Source: Ignavibacteriales bacterium (lineage in GTDB: Bacteria > Bacteroidota > Ignavibacteria > UBA10030). From it: 64,000 nt of DNA. Below the pieces are notes generated by a model. That model was not told where the DNA came from. It worked only from the letters and a program-made list of their open reading frames with translations, and searched no databases. Each line of letters starts with the position of its first letter. Within the stretch, counting starts at the first letter, position 1. This document shows, in pieces, positions 33,951 through 42,901 of this stretch. A program made the translations under genes and the position numbers. The stretch covers positions 233,101-297,100 of the forward strand of contig JAPLFR010000015.1 of assembly GCA_026390575.1 (NCBI GenBank). Reading direction: 5' to 3'.

Positions 33951-34024
33951 GGCAGAGCTTTTCCAGAGGGAAAAACGAGATGAATGAACGCTCTGGTTAT
34001 TCAGAAGTATTTATCCTGATTGTT

Positions 34025-35041
34025 TCAGTAACTCTCCTCGGTAATCTCAACCTTCCCACGAAAAACATAGTGGATGAAGATTGAATACACGATCACAATT
34101 GGAATGCCAATACCAGCAATGACCAGCATCGTCTGTAATGTCAATGGACTGGAGGAGGAGTTAGAGATCGTAAGACTATACTGAAGATCGATGGACGACG
34201 GCACGAGTCGTGGATAGAGACTAAGTGCCATTTGGCCTAACATCGTCGCGATGATCAATGACGAAATGAGAAATGCACGGTTGAATTTTCCCGACTTTAG
34301 AAGAATCGGCAGGTACACGATACTTCCTAATAATGCTATGAGAAATACATAGAACATTGGACTGCCGGGTGAATCTTTGAAGAGAAATGGAGACGCAAGC
34401 CACGTCCATATTGTTACAATGACATAGAGTATTACATAATCGATCCAAAGATGCGATGCCCATTTCTGACAACGATCGCGCAGATCACCTTCGGATTTTG
34501 TTGCGAGGTAGATTGCGCCATGCATCGTAAAAAGGATGAGACTCAACAAACCAACACCGATGGAATACGGATTAAGCAGACCAAAGAATGTGCCGAGATA
34601 ATTGCCATTCGCATCAATTGGTACCCCGTGAAGAATATTTCCAATTGCAACACCAAAGAGAAGGGCTGGAAGCAGACTTCCGAGTCCGAATGCCCAATCC
34701 CATGCACGCCGCCATGTTGGCGAATCAACTTTATTGCGGAACTCGAAAGACACCGCACGGAATATAAGCGCTGCCAATAGCAGCGTGAATGCGATATAGA
34801 AGCCACTAAACACTGTTGCATAGACAGCCGGAAACGCTGCGAATAATGCACCTCCGCCAGTGATCAGCCAGACTTCGTTTCCATCCCACACAGGACCGAT
34901 GGCGTTGAAATGGATACGCCGTTCTTTTTCATCACGACTGAAGAGCGACAAAATACCGACGCCAAAATCAAATCCATCCAAAATCGCGTAACCGATAATG
35001 AGCACACCGATAAGCCAAAACCAAATCGTGTTTAGATCCAT
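34025..35041 (-). CDS. cydB: Cytochrome bd oxidase subunit II
   Basis: This 338-residue membrane subunit of a quinol oxidase has about eight helices. The N terminus, with ILDGFDFGVGIL and the following WDGNEVWLITGGGALFAAFP, is the conserved CydB opening. It starts 12 nt after cydA and completes the bd oxidase that reduces oxygen with high affinity. No recognisable cydX-type small ORF follows. With the A2 oxidase upstream, the cell has two terminal oxidase types. Confidence 0.95.
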   Translation of the reverse strand: MDLNTIWFWLIGVLIIGYAILDGFDFGVGILSLFSRDEKERRIHFNAIGPVWDGNEVWLITGGGALFAAFPAVYATVFSGFYIAFTLLLAALIFRAVSFEFRNKVDSPTWRRAWDWAFGLGSLLPALLFGVAIGNILHGVPIDANGNYLGTFFGLLNPYSIGVGLLSLILFTMHGAIYLATKSEGDLRDRCQKWASHLWIDYVILYVIVTIWTWLASPFLFKDSPGSPMFYVFLIALLGSIVYLPILLKSGKFNRAFLISSLIIATMLGQMALSLYPRLVPSSIDLQYSLTISNSSSSPLTLQTMLVIAGIGIPIVIVYSIFIHYVFRGKVEITEESY

Positions 35042-35053
35042 AAGTATAAACTC

Positions 35054-36373
35054 CTATGCATGTGTATGCTGCGGTCCATGTTTTACTTCTCGTACCAGAA
35101 TATAGATATACAAAATACCAAGTAATAAATAAATGAGACCGAAGAGAATGATGGAGAATCCAATTTCACCTGCAGTGACTGTAGCGGAGTGCGCGTCCGC
35201 CGTTCGTAATAGACCATAGACAATCCATGGCTGACGACCAACTTCAGTGGCAATCCACCCAAGCTGACATGCTGCGAGCGGCAGGGGAATAGAGCAGACA
35301 AAAAGTCGGAGCAGCCACTTCGTTTCAAATAATTTTTTCCTCCGAAGCTGTATGACGGCAAAGAATGTAACGGCAATGAAATACATTCCCAGCACGACCA
35401 TATTGTGAAATGAAACAAATGTCAGCCAGAGCGGTGGAATGTTTTCCGGCGGAAATTCATTAATGCCCTTAATTTTTGCATTGACGTCGCCAAATGCCAT
35501 CCAGCTCAGCATGCCCGAAATTTCCATTTTGGCTTTTAACTCTGGCGGTTTTGTGAATGGAATTGCAAAGAAGACAAGCGGCGCTCCCGATTGCGTTGTA
35601 TAAAGTCCTTCAATGGCGGCAAACTTTTCCGGCTGTGTGCGCGCAACCTGTCTTGCGTGTTCGTGGCCTAACGGCATCAGCTCGAGCAGAGAAGTAATTA
35701 ATCCGAAAATGACAGCAATCTTTAACGCACGCTGCGCAAGTTCAGTTTCTTTCCCTTTGAGAAGGAGATATGACGCAATACCTGCCACAAAAAATGCTCC
35801 GGCAATCAACGCAGCATCCATAGTATGAAGATAACGAATCATAGTTGACGGATTGAAGACGGCTTCGGAGAAGCTGGTCAGTTCTGCTCTCCCATTTCTT
35901 AGTACATATCCTGCCGGAGTTTGCTGCCATGAATTTGCTACAATAATCCAGAATGCCGAGATGGTTGCACCAACTGATACCATCAGAATTGAAAACCAGT
36001 GAACACTCTTAGCGACTTTGCTGCGACCAAAAAGATAGAGTCCGAGGAAACCAGATTCAAGGAAGAAAGCAAAAATACCTTCAGCGGCAAGCGGGGCACC
36101 GAAGATATCGCCTACAAATTTTGAATACACAGCCCAGTTAGTTCCAAATTGAAACTCCATAACAATACCCGTTGCCACGCCGACGGCAAAGGTTAATGCA
36201 AGTAGTTTCCCAAAAAACTTACCCATACGCACATATACTTCATCATTCCTTCGCCAGCCAATGCCTTCCATAATCACCAGGAGCCATGCGAGCCCGATGG
36301 AGATCGGTGGAAAGAGGAAATGAAATCCGATTGTCAACGCGAATTGCAAACGTGCAAGTAACAGTGCATCCAT
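35054..36373 (-). CDS. cydA: Cytochrome bd oxidase subunit I
   Basis: This 439-residue quinol-oxidising subunit contains the haem ligand region LQFALTIGFHFLFP near the N terminus and the GRQPW motif at 379-383. At this length it has a short Q loop (E. coli CydA is over 500 residues). The frame is open to 36445, but the ATG at 36373 has GGAGA 7 nt upstream and fits the family start (MDALLLARLQF), so I chose it. It is followed directly by cydB. No assembly genes cydCD are in the window. Confidence 0.95.
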   Translation of the reverse strand: MDALLLARLQFALTIGFHFLFPPISIGLAWLLVIMEGIGWRRNDEVYVRMGKFFGKLLALTFAVGVATGIVMEFQFGTNWAVYSKFVGDIFGAPLAAEGIFAFFLESGFLGLYLFGRSKVAKSVHWFSILMVSVGATISAFWIIVANSWQQTPAGYVLRNGRAELTSFSEAVFNPSTMIRYLHTMDAALIAGAFFVAGIASYLLLKGKETELAQRALKIAVIFGLITSLLELMPLGHEHARQVARTQPEKFAAIEGLYTTQSGAPLVFFAIPFTKPPELKAKMEISGMLSWMAFGDVNAKIKGINEFPPENIPPLWLTFVSFHNMVVLGMYFIAVTFFAVIQLRRKKLFETKWLLRLFVCSIPLPLAACQLGWIATEVGRQPWIVYGLLRTADAHSATVTAGEIGFSIILFGLIYLLLGILYIYILVREVKHGPQHTHA

Positions 36374-36491
36374 AAAAAGTTCTCCAATAATGTTGAGGGA
36401 ACCAGGTACCGCATTCATACGTAGAAATAAAACTAATGATTCCAAATCAGAAAAATACAGCGTGGTAAGAAATCGGAAAATGAAAACTCAA

Positions 36492-36863
36492 TTAATTCGG
36501 ATCAATATCTCTGTGTACAATGTCGGGCGAGAAAGCCGGAAGACAAACGGCGATATATTCTGCGCCATTCGGTTCCGGAGAACTATATTGAACCCATTCT
36601 CCCTTTGTAACGATGATCGCTTTACCGGCTGAGACATTAATTGATCCGGTCTTTGTCACGACGCGCAATGTGCCGCGAAGGACTACTGTGTACTCATCAA
36701 ATTCAGGTGTTTGACCTGGTTCTACCCATCCGCCAGGACTTCTCATCCGTGCAATGCTTACACCACTTGTGTTAGAATTAACCCTGCCTATAAATTCTTC
36801 AATAATCTTTGGTTTGTTTCCGGCAGCTTTCACGATAGATGGTGATGGAATGAGCGTTGGCAT
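36492..36863 (-). CDS. Cupin-domain protein
   Basis: This 123-residue single-domain cupin has a GGWVEPGQTPEFDEY first motif and a second half with SAGKAIIVTKGEWVQYSSP. The metal-binding histidines of the first motif are largely replaced (EPGQTPEFDE), so metal binding is uncertain. The frame extends upstream, but the ATG at 36863 has AGAAAGG at a good distance. It lies 61 bp downstream of the potassium channel gene on the same strand. Function unknown. Confidence 0.7.
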   Translation of the reverse strand: MPTLIPSPSIVKAAGNKPKIIEEFIGRVNSNTSGVSIARMRSPGGWVEPGQTPEFDEYTVVLRGTLRVVTKTGSINVSAGKAIIVTKGEWVQYSSPEPNGAEYIAVCLPAFSPDIVHRDIDPN

Positions 36864-36924
36864 AAAAAATAAAACCTTTCTACAGAGAAGAACTCTTTTC
36901 ACCAATTGAGCATTACAGGAACCG

Positions 36925-37926
36925 TCACTTTGATAACTTTGCCCGCAGAACTTCAAGCTGCTCTGGATTACCAATGACGATAAGCGTATCACCTGTATCA
37001 AGGATAGTGTGCGGCGGGGGATTGAAGATAAAATCCCGTTCGTCTATTCCACGCCGCATTGAAACAAGCACAATGTCAGAAGATGCAAGTACATCGCAAC
37101 TCTTTATTGACTTACCACGATAATTTGTTGTTGGGCCAATCTTTACTTCATCTACTCGCAATGAAGAATTATCGCGCATCATCGAATCTAAAAATGTTGT
37201 CGTATCCGGACGTATCAATTCAGATGCCATCCGTAAGCCGCCAATATATGGAGCAGACACAGCCGAATCAGCGCCGCTGCGGAAAAATTTCTCTCGCACT
37301 TCAATATCATCTACTTTTGCCACGATGCGAAGCTTCGAATTCAATCCGCGCGCCGTGATAACTACGAATAAATTGTCCTTGTCTTCTGGTAATGTACTGA
37401 CAAGACCAATAGCGCGATCTATCCCTGCCGACCGAAGAACGTCATCGTTTGAGGCATCGCCTTCAATAGTTGGAATGCCGCGGTTGATAAGAGTTTGCAC
37501 CTTTTTAGGATCTTTCTCAACGGCGACGACTTTCCGCTTTGTTCTGATAAGTTCTTCCAAAACATAATGCCCGTTTTTTCCAGCGCCGCAAAGAATATAA
37601 TGATATGATATTTTTTTAATGTTACGTTCCATTTTGCGTCTCCTAAGAATTCCGCTTATGCCTCCCTGCACGATGAATTGTGTTATCTCCGAAATGCCGT
37701 AGAGGATAATGCCCATACCGCCTAAAATCAAAAATATGGTAAAGACACGTCCGGCAATAGTCAGCGGATGGGTTTCTCCGTACCCAACCGTAGCAAGCGT
37801 GATCACCGACATATACAACGAATCAAAGAGCGACCAGCCCTCGATGATGTGATAGCCTAACGTACCCGCAATGAGGATAAGCACAAGTAAAAAAATTATT
37901 TGAAGAGCGTTTCGTGCAGCGTTCAT
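36925..37926 (-). CDS. RCK-domain potassium channel
   Basis: This is a 333-residue two-helix potassium channel. The pore has the selectivity filter TVGYG at 46-50, between helices at about 9-28 and 60-80. A Rossmann RCK (TrkA-N) domain follows, with GAGKNG at 114-119, and then a TrkA-C domain (about 255-333). The architecture is that of MthK/Kch-type channels, gated by a ligand or nucleotide. It sits close to kdp and the KimA-like transporter, making potassium a theme of this region. Its direction of flow and gating ligand cannot be read from sequence. Confidence 0.92.
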   Translation of the reverse strand: MNAARNALQIIFLLVLILIAGTLGYHIIEGWSLFDSLYMSVITLATVGYGETHPLTIAGRVFTIFLILGGMGIILYGISEITQFIVQGGISGILRRRKMERNIKKISYHYILCGAGKNGHYVLEELIRTKRKVVAVEKDPKKVQTLINRGIPTIEGDASNDDVLRSAGIDRAIGLVSTLPEDKDNLFVVITARGLNSKLRIVAKVDDIEVREKFFRSGADSAVSAPYIGGLRMASELIRPDTTTFLDSMMRDNSSLRVDEVKIGPTTNYRGKSIKSCDVLASSDIVLVSMRRGIDERDFIFNPPPHTILDTGDTLIVIGNPEQLEVLRAKLSK

Positions 37927-37964
37927 ATTCTTTTTCGAATTTCCTTATCGCTTCCTGTAAAAAG

Positions 37965-40445
37965 TTAATTCCGATTTTCAAACTTTTTCCAATCGCTGGC
38001 ATACCGTTGAATTTTCTCATCGGCAAGCGCGTTGATCGTGCCGGGTTCAAAAGTGTTGTCAGATTTCTTCTTTCCTGCTTTCCGTCCGGTGAGAATTTCC
38101 ATTCCCTCATCGATGGATTTTACAGCATAAATTGAAAATTTCTTTTTCTCAACTGCTGTATATACTTCTTCACGCAGCATCAGATCGTTTACATTTTGGA
38201 ATGGAATAATAACACCTTGTTTACCTGTCAATCCGCGTGCTTTACAGACATCGTAGAATCCTTCAATTTTAAGATTCACTCCTCCTATCGGTTGAATTTC
38301 ACCTTTCTGATTGACTGAACCAGTGACAGCAATGTCTTGACGAATGGGAATTTCTGAAAGACTGGAAAGGATGGCATAGATTTCCGTGGAGGATGCGCTG
38401 TCGCCGTCGATGCCGCCGTACGATTGCTCAAAGGTAATGCTTGCATCCATCACCAGCGGTTTGTTTTGCGCAAACATGCTTCGAAAATATCCGCTCAGGA
38501 TCGCTACACCCTTGTTGTGCGTTGGGCCGCTCAACTCGGCCTCACGTTCTATATTGATGATGCCGTTGCGTCCAAGTGATGTGCGTGCCGTGATGCGGGA
38601 TGGCTTACCAAACTCATGTTCGCCAATATCATACACAGAAAGACCATTCACCTGTCCTACCTGTGCACCCTCTGTGTCGATCATAATCGTACCGGTATAG
38701 ATCATCTCTTGAATTTTTTCTTCTATCAAATTTACACGATAAATGCGCTCCTCCAACGCTTGTTCGACATGATGAGAGAGAACAAGCTCGGCTTTCTCTT
38801 TTCGCGCCCAGTAGCTCGCTTCACGTGCTATATCGGCAATGATGTTAAACCGGGTGGAAATTTTTTTCTGGCGTCCTGCAAGCCGCACTCCGAACTCGAT
38901 GATTTGTATTAAAGCGGAAGAACTAAAAGGAAGCAGTTTCTCATCATCGCAAATCATTTTAATGAAGCGTACATATTGCGCCACAGTGCCTTTTGTCTTA
39001 GGCATTTCAAAATCAAAGTCAGCGCGAATCTTAAATATCTTCTTGAAGTCATTGTCGCGGAAATAGAGCAGATGGTAGATCTCCGTTTCACCGATCATAA
39101 TCACTTTCACGTTAATCTCAATCGGCTCAGGCTTCAAGCTTGCGGCGGAGAATCCAAATAATGGCTCGTACGTTTGAATATCAATCAATCTCGTGCGCAA
39201 CGTGCGTTTCAAATCTTGCCAAACACCCGGTTCGATCAACACATCGAGTGCATTAAGAACAAGGTACCCGCCGTCTGCACGTAAAAGTGAGCCGGCTTTA
39301 ATTTTTGTAAAGTCAGTACGCCAGACACCGCCTTTTTCAATTTCGCGTTCCACAACACCAAAGATATTTTTATATTTTGGATTTGTTTCGATAACAATGG
39401 AAACATGCTGTGTTTCTGAATTATCTACCAGTACGTTCACCTGAAACTCTAAAAAGGTATCTTCTTCTTTTCCGCCTTCTCCGTCCTCTTCTTGTTGCAC
39501 ATTCTGATTTGGAAAAGCTATTTGTTGTTTGCGAAATCGTTCAAGATTATTTCGAATGTTCATTCGCACTTCTTCAAAGTACGCATGCAGTTTGGGATGT
39601 TCGTATGTCGCATGCAAAACACGCATGGCTTCATCCACCGCCGGCATGACAAGCTGTTCTTCTAATTCGCTTAACGACAATTGTACTTTATTTTCAATAT
39701 TTCTCAGTTCACGGAAAACAGTCGCCATCTGCTTTTCTAAATCCGTCAATACATCGCGCATGGCATCGAATTGTTCTTTGCTGAACTCGTTTTTCTGAAC
39801 CAGTGCTTCTATTTGGTCTAATCCCATAGGTGTCCCGTTGACCACCGGGACAATGTCCGGCCGCATCGAATTTCCGGTTTGCACTTGTACGAGATCAAAC
39901 CCTCGATCCTTCACACGCCGCTCGAAATCTTTCAAAACACTTTTCTGCCGTTCCTGAAAATGCAATACTAATTTCTTGCGTGTTTGCTGGTAGCGTTGGC
40001 TTTCGTACACAGCGGGAATGTCCCGCAGTAATTCCTTAATAAAATTTTCCATATCCTGCTTCAGGCCTCGTCCTTGACCCGAAGGAAGAGAGATGGCAAT
40101 GGGCGTATCCGGGTTTTTAAAATTGTACACATAGCAGTGGTCCTTCATCTGACCCGGTTTATTTTTAAAGTCCTGCAGAAGACGCTTGATGGTAGTTGTG
40201 CGTCCGGTGCCAGTGCCGCCTGTAACGAAAATGTTGTACCCGTCATGCTCCATCTCTAATCCGACCCGCAGTGCACGCACAGCGCGTTCCTGTCCGATAA
40301 TTTCACGTGTTGGATGGATGTCGTTTGTGGATTTAATGCCGAGCGATTTTGGATCGCATTGCCAGCGCAATTTGTGAACTTGTAACGGTGCGTGTGCAGG
40401 CGCAGATTTAAGACGAGTTGCTTGAATACTGTTTTTCTTCTTCAT
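37965..40445 (-). CDS. LonB-type ATP-dependent protease
   Basis: This 826-residue protein of the AAA_32/Lon-like family lacks the N-terminal LAN domain of classical Lon. The P-loop is GGTGTGRT at 76-83. A long helical insertion follows and then a Lon-type protease domain with catalytic Ser683 in GDSAS and Lys726 in GVNLK. These proteases degrade or regulate unknown cytoplasmic targets. It begins about 120 bp from nth and ends 38 bp before the potassium channel gene on the same strand. The assignment to family is firm; substrates are unknown. Confidence 0.9.
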   Translation of the reverse strand: MKKKNSIQATRLKSAPAHAPLQVHKLRWQCDPKSLGIKSTNDIHPTREIIGQERAVRALRVGLEMEHDGYNIFVTGGTGTGRTTTIKRLLQDFKNKPGQMKDHCYVYNFKNPDTPIAISLPSGQGRGLKQDMENFIKELLRDIPAVYESQRYQQTRKKLVLHFQERQKSVLKDFERRVKDRGFDLVQVQTGNSMRPDIVPVVNGTPMGLDQIEALVQKNEFSKEQFDAMRDVLTDLEKQMATVFRELRNIENKVQLSLSELEEQLVMPAVDEAMRVLHATYEHPKLHAYFEEVRMNIRNNLERFRKQQIAFPNQNVQQEEDGEGGKEEDTFLEFQVNVLVDNSETQHVSIVIETNPKYKNIFGVVEREIEKGGVWRTDFTKIKAGSLLRADGGYLVLNALDVLIEPGVWQDLKRTLRTRLIDIQTYEPLFGFSAASLKPEPIEINVKVIMIGETEIYHLLYFRDNDFKKIFKIRADFDFEMPKTKGTVAQYVRFIKMICDDEKLLPFSSSALIQIIEFGVRLAGRQKKISTRFNIIADIAREASYWARKEKAELVLSHHVEQALEERIYRVNLIEEKIQEMIYTGTIMIDTEGAQVGQVNGLSVYDIGEHEFGKPSRITARTSLGRNGIINIEREAELSGPTHNKGVAILSGYFRSMFAQNKPLVMDASITFEQSYGGIDGDSASSTEIYAILSSLSEIPIRQDIAVTGSVNQKGEIQPIGGVNLKIEGFYDVCKARGLTGKQGVIIPFQNVNDLMLREEVYTAVEKKKFSIYAVKSIDEGMEILTGRKAGKKKSDNTFEPGTINALADEKIQRYASDWKKFENRN

Positions 40446-40567
40446 AGCTCGCGTACGTTTGTGGTGGCAGGTATTATGTTCCTTCGATAGTACGGAAAAG
40501 AGGTATAAGTTTCAAACACATCATCCAGGTGAATTTATCAATTGATTCTCCCTGGGCACTGTGGCGG

Positions 40568-41194
40568 TCAGATCACTTTATTGTCTTTGCAGTACTCACA
40601 CACACTATTCATAACACATTCTACACAATTTGGTTTTGTCGGCCTGCAAAGTTCCCGGCCAAGATAGGAAAACGACATACCTGCTGCATTCCAGTACTTC
40701 TCTGGAATAGTATCCATCAACGCTTTCTCCATTTTCTCAGGTGTATTTTCTGCTGTGATGCCAAGCCGCGGTACGACACGTAAAACATGCAAATCAACAA
40801 TAATGCCTTGCGGCACTCCACCGGCTTCGCGAATAATCACGTTTGCCGATTTTCTGCCGATACCCGGAAGTTCCGTTAATTCTTTCATTGTAAGCTGTAT
40901 TTTCTTCTCATCACCTAAGCATTGAGCAATCCGAATAAGCCAATCTGCCTTTTTCCGAAATCCCCTTACGGATTTGATGAATGGAAATAATTCTTCTGGA
41001 TGCGCAGTAGCAAGCTGTTTCATCGAAGGAAAGTGATTGAATAATTCAGGCGCAAGCTTGTTCACTGCTGCATCGGTTGTTTGTGCGGAAAGTACTACCA
41101 TGACCATGAGCTGGTACGTATTTGCGTACTCCAACGGATGTTTTTTCTTTCCGTACTTCTTAAAAAGTAATTGAAGCTGAGGAAGATACTTCAT
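40568..41194 (-). CDS. nth: Endonuclease III
   Basis: This 208-residue bifunctional DNA glycosylase/AP lyase removes oxidised pyrimidines in base excision repair. The helix-hairpin-helix ELPGIGRKSANV includes catalytic Lys115, with Asp134 in VDLHV. The [4Fe-4S] cluster ligands Cys183, Cys190, Cys193 and Cys199 show the C-x6-C-x2-C-x5-C pattern. The 266 bp between it and the next gene upstream contain no convincing gene. Confidence 0.95.
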   Translation of the reverse strand: MKYLPQLQLLFKKYGKKKHPLEYANTYQLMVMVVLSAQTTDAAVNKLAPELFNHFPSMKQLATAHPEELFPFIKSVRGFRKKADWLIRIAQCLGDEKKIQLTMKELTELPGIGRKSANVIIREAGGVPQGIIVDLHVLRVVPRLGITAENTPEKMEKALMDTIPEKYWNAAGMSFSYLGRELCRPTKPNCVECVMNSVCEYCKDNKVI

Positions 41195-41460
41195 GACTTT
41201 TTGTGCCTCTAGTATTTGATTATGTGTTTTGGTGATGGCACTGTTTGAACGACCGAATTCTCAGCATGAAAATAGAATTCTCGCATGCGAAAAACCTTTC
41301 TCTTGTTTTGACGGATAAAATGCCCTCTTCCATGGCGGCAACTCCCAACCGTCCATGCCGATAAAGATATCGGAAACAGATTGTGTTTCTGTCTCTGGTT
41401 ACGTATTCATTGGCATCAAGGAATTTGATTGATCTCTCAGAACGGAAACTCAAAAAAGTT

Positions 41461-42783
41461 TTACTGTCCTGGTTCTTCTTCATTCGATATTGGTGTTTTT
41501 TTTATCCGGACTGATTCGACGGCGTTATCGACAACCTTTTCTGTTGTGAACTCAAGGCCATTCAATCGCAAACATTCGCCAGCGGCGGGAATATGCCCAA
41601 GTTGTTCAATCACAAATCCCCCAATGGAACGGATGTCGAGAGGCGACAGTTCAATTGAAAAGAGTCGCTCAATATCATTTGTGGTGATATAACCAGCGAC
41701 CATAAATTCATTCTCACCAATTTTTACGACGTCAGGTGTTTCTCGGTCGAACTCATCTTGAATGTTGCCAACGAGTTCTTCCAGCACATTTTCGAGCGTG
41801 ATGAGACCTGCTGTGCCTCCATATTCATCTGCAAGAATGATCATGTGCGTTTTTTTCTGAAGACTTGTAGTCAACACTCTTTCGAGCGTGGCTGTTTCCG
41901 GTAAAAACGTAGCGTCCCGAAGAACAGAATTCAGCGTAAAATCTGGCTGCAGATGCTTGTCATGTTTGAATATATCTTTTGTATAAACGATGCCGATAAT
42001 ATTGTCAATGGTATCTTTGAAAACAGGGAAACGGGAAAACTTGTTCGCACGCATAATAGCTATGGTCTCCTTGACCGGTATCTGAACGGACAAAGCGACA
42101 ATCTCTCTTCGGGGAATCATCGAATGCCGTGCTTGTTTCTGGTGAAAGTCCATGGCATTCAGTGCGATATTGCGCGTCGTGGCGGAGACGTGCTTGTCTT
42201 GGGCAAGAATCAAGCGTAGTTCCTCTTCCGTATGAGCTAATTCAGAATCTGTGGATACTTTAATTCCGACGAACCGAAGCAAGCCATTGGAGGAAGAGTT
42301 CAGTAAAGTGATAATCGGTTTGAATAAGAAGAAAAAAATACGCATTGGTGAAGAAACGAGAAGAATGGTCTCGCGGGATTTTTGAATGGCAAGTACTTTC
42401 GGTGCTTGTTCACCGACGACAATATGGACTGCTGTTATTAACGCAAATGCAACAGCGAACGAGACACCATGAACAATTTCCGATTGTGTAACTCCAATCC
42501 AGTGAAATGTTGGACGCAGCATGTTTGCGGCAAGCGGTTCGCCGATCCATCCAAGGACCAAGGACGTCATGGTAATTCCTAATTGTGTTGCTGAAAGATA
42601 CGCTGTCGAGTGGAGAAGTATATCGCGGGCGATCTTGGCATGCCAGTTTCCTTTGATCGCTAACGGCTCAATTTGTGTGAGTCGCACTTTGACAATGGCA
42701 AACTCTGCAGCAACAAAAAATCCGTTAAGGAAGACAAAGAAAAGAATTATGAACACATCAATGACGTATTGCCAGAATTCCAT
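41461..42783 (-). CDS. CNNM/CorC-family membrane protein (DUF21, CBS pair, CorC domain)
   Basis: This 440-residue protein has an N-terminal DUF21 domain of three to four helices, beginning FFVFLNGFFVAAEFAIVKVRL. Two CBS domains (about residues 210-330) include RFPVFKDTIDNIIG, and a C-terminal CorC/HlyC domain contains GGFVIEQLGHIPAAGE. Such proteins are linked to magnesium or cobalt efflux. The ATG at 42783 has AAAGAG upstream; a TTG nine codons earlier is the alternative. The gene stands alone between nth and the helicase-like gene. Confidence 0.88.
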   Translation of the reverse strand: MEFWQYVIDVFIILFFVFLNGFFVAAEFAIVKVRLTQIEPLAIKGNWHAKIARDILLHSTAYLSATQLGITMTSLVLGWIGEPLAANMLRPTFHWIGVTQSEIVHGVSFAVAFALITAVHIVVGEQAPKVLAIQKSRETILLVSSPMRIFFFLFKPIITLLNSSSNGLLRFVGIKVSTDSELAHTEEELRLILAQDKHVSATTRNIALNAMDFHQKQARHSMIPRREIVALSVQIPVKETIAIMRANKFSRFPVFKDTIDNIIGIVYTKDIFKHDKHLQPDFTLNSVLRDATFLPETATLERVLTTSLQKKTHMIILADEYGGTAGLITLENVLEELVGNIQDEFDRETPDVVKIGENEFMVAGYITTNDIERLFSIELSPLDIRSIGGFVIEQLGHIPAAGECLRLNGLEFTTEKVVDNAVESVRIKKTPISNEEEPGQ

Positions 42784-42901
42784 GAATACTCTTTCAATTG
42801 TTCGCGTCAATATAACCGATTATGTCTCATGCTTCAAGGAAAGTAGTGCAAGGCGGGAAAATGATAGCGTTCCCTTGATTTTTGGCTGCATGGCCGCCGT
42901 G

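Noticed and set aside
41220-41483. 87-codon minus-strand open frame between nth and the CorC-like gene
   Set aside because: It starts inside the CorC-like gene in another frame, has no family resemblance, and its composition is not protein-like.
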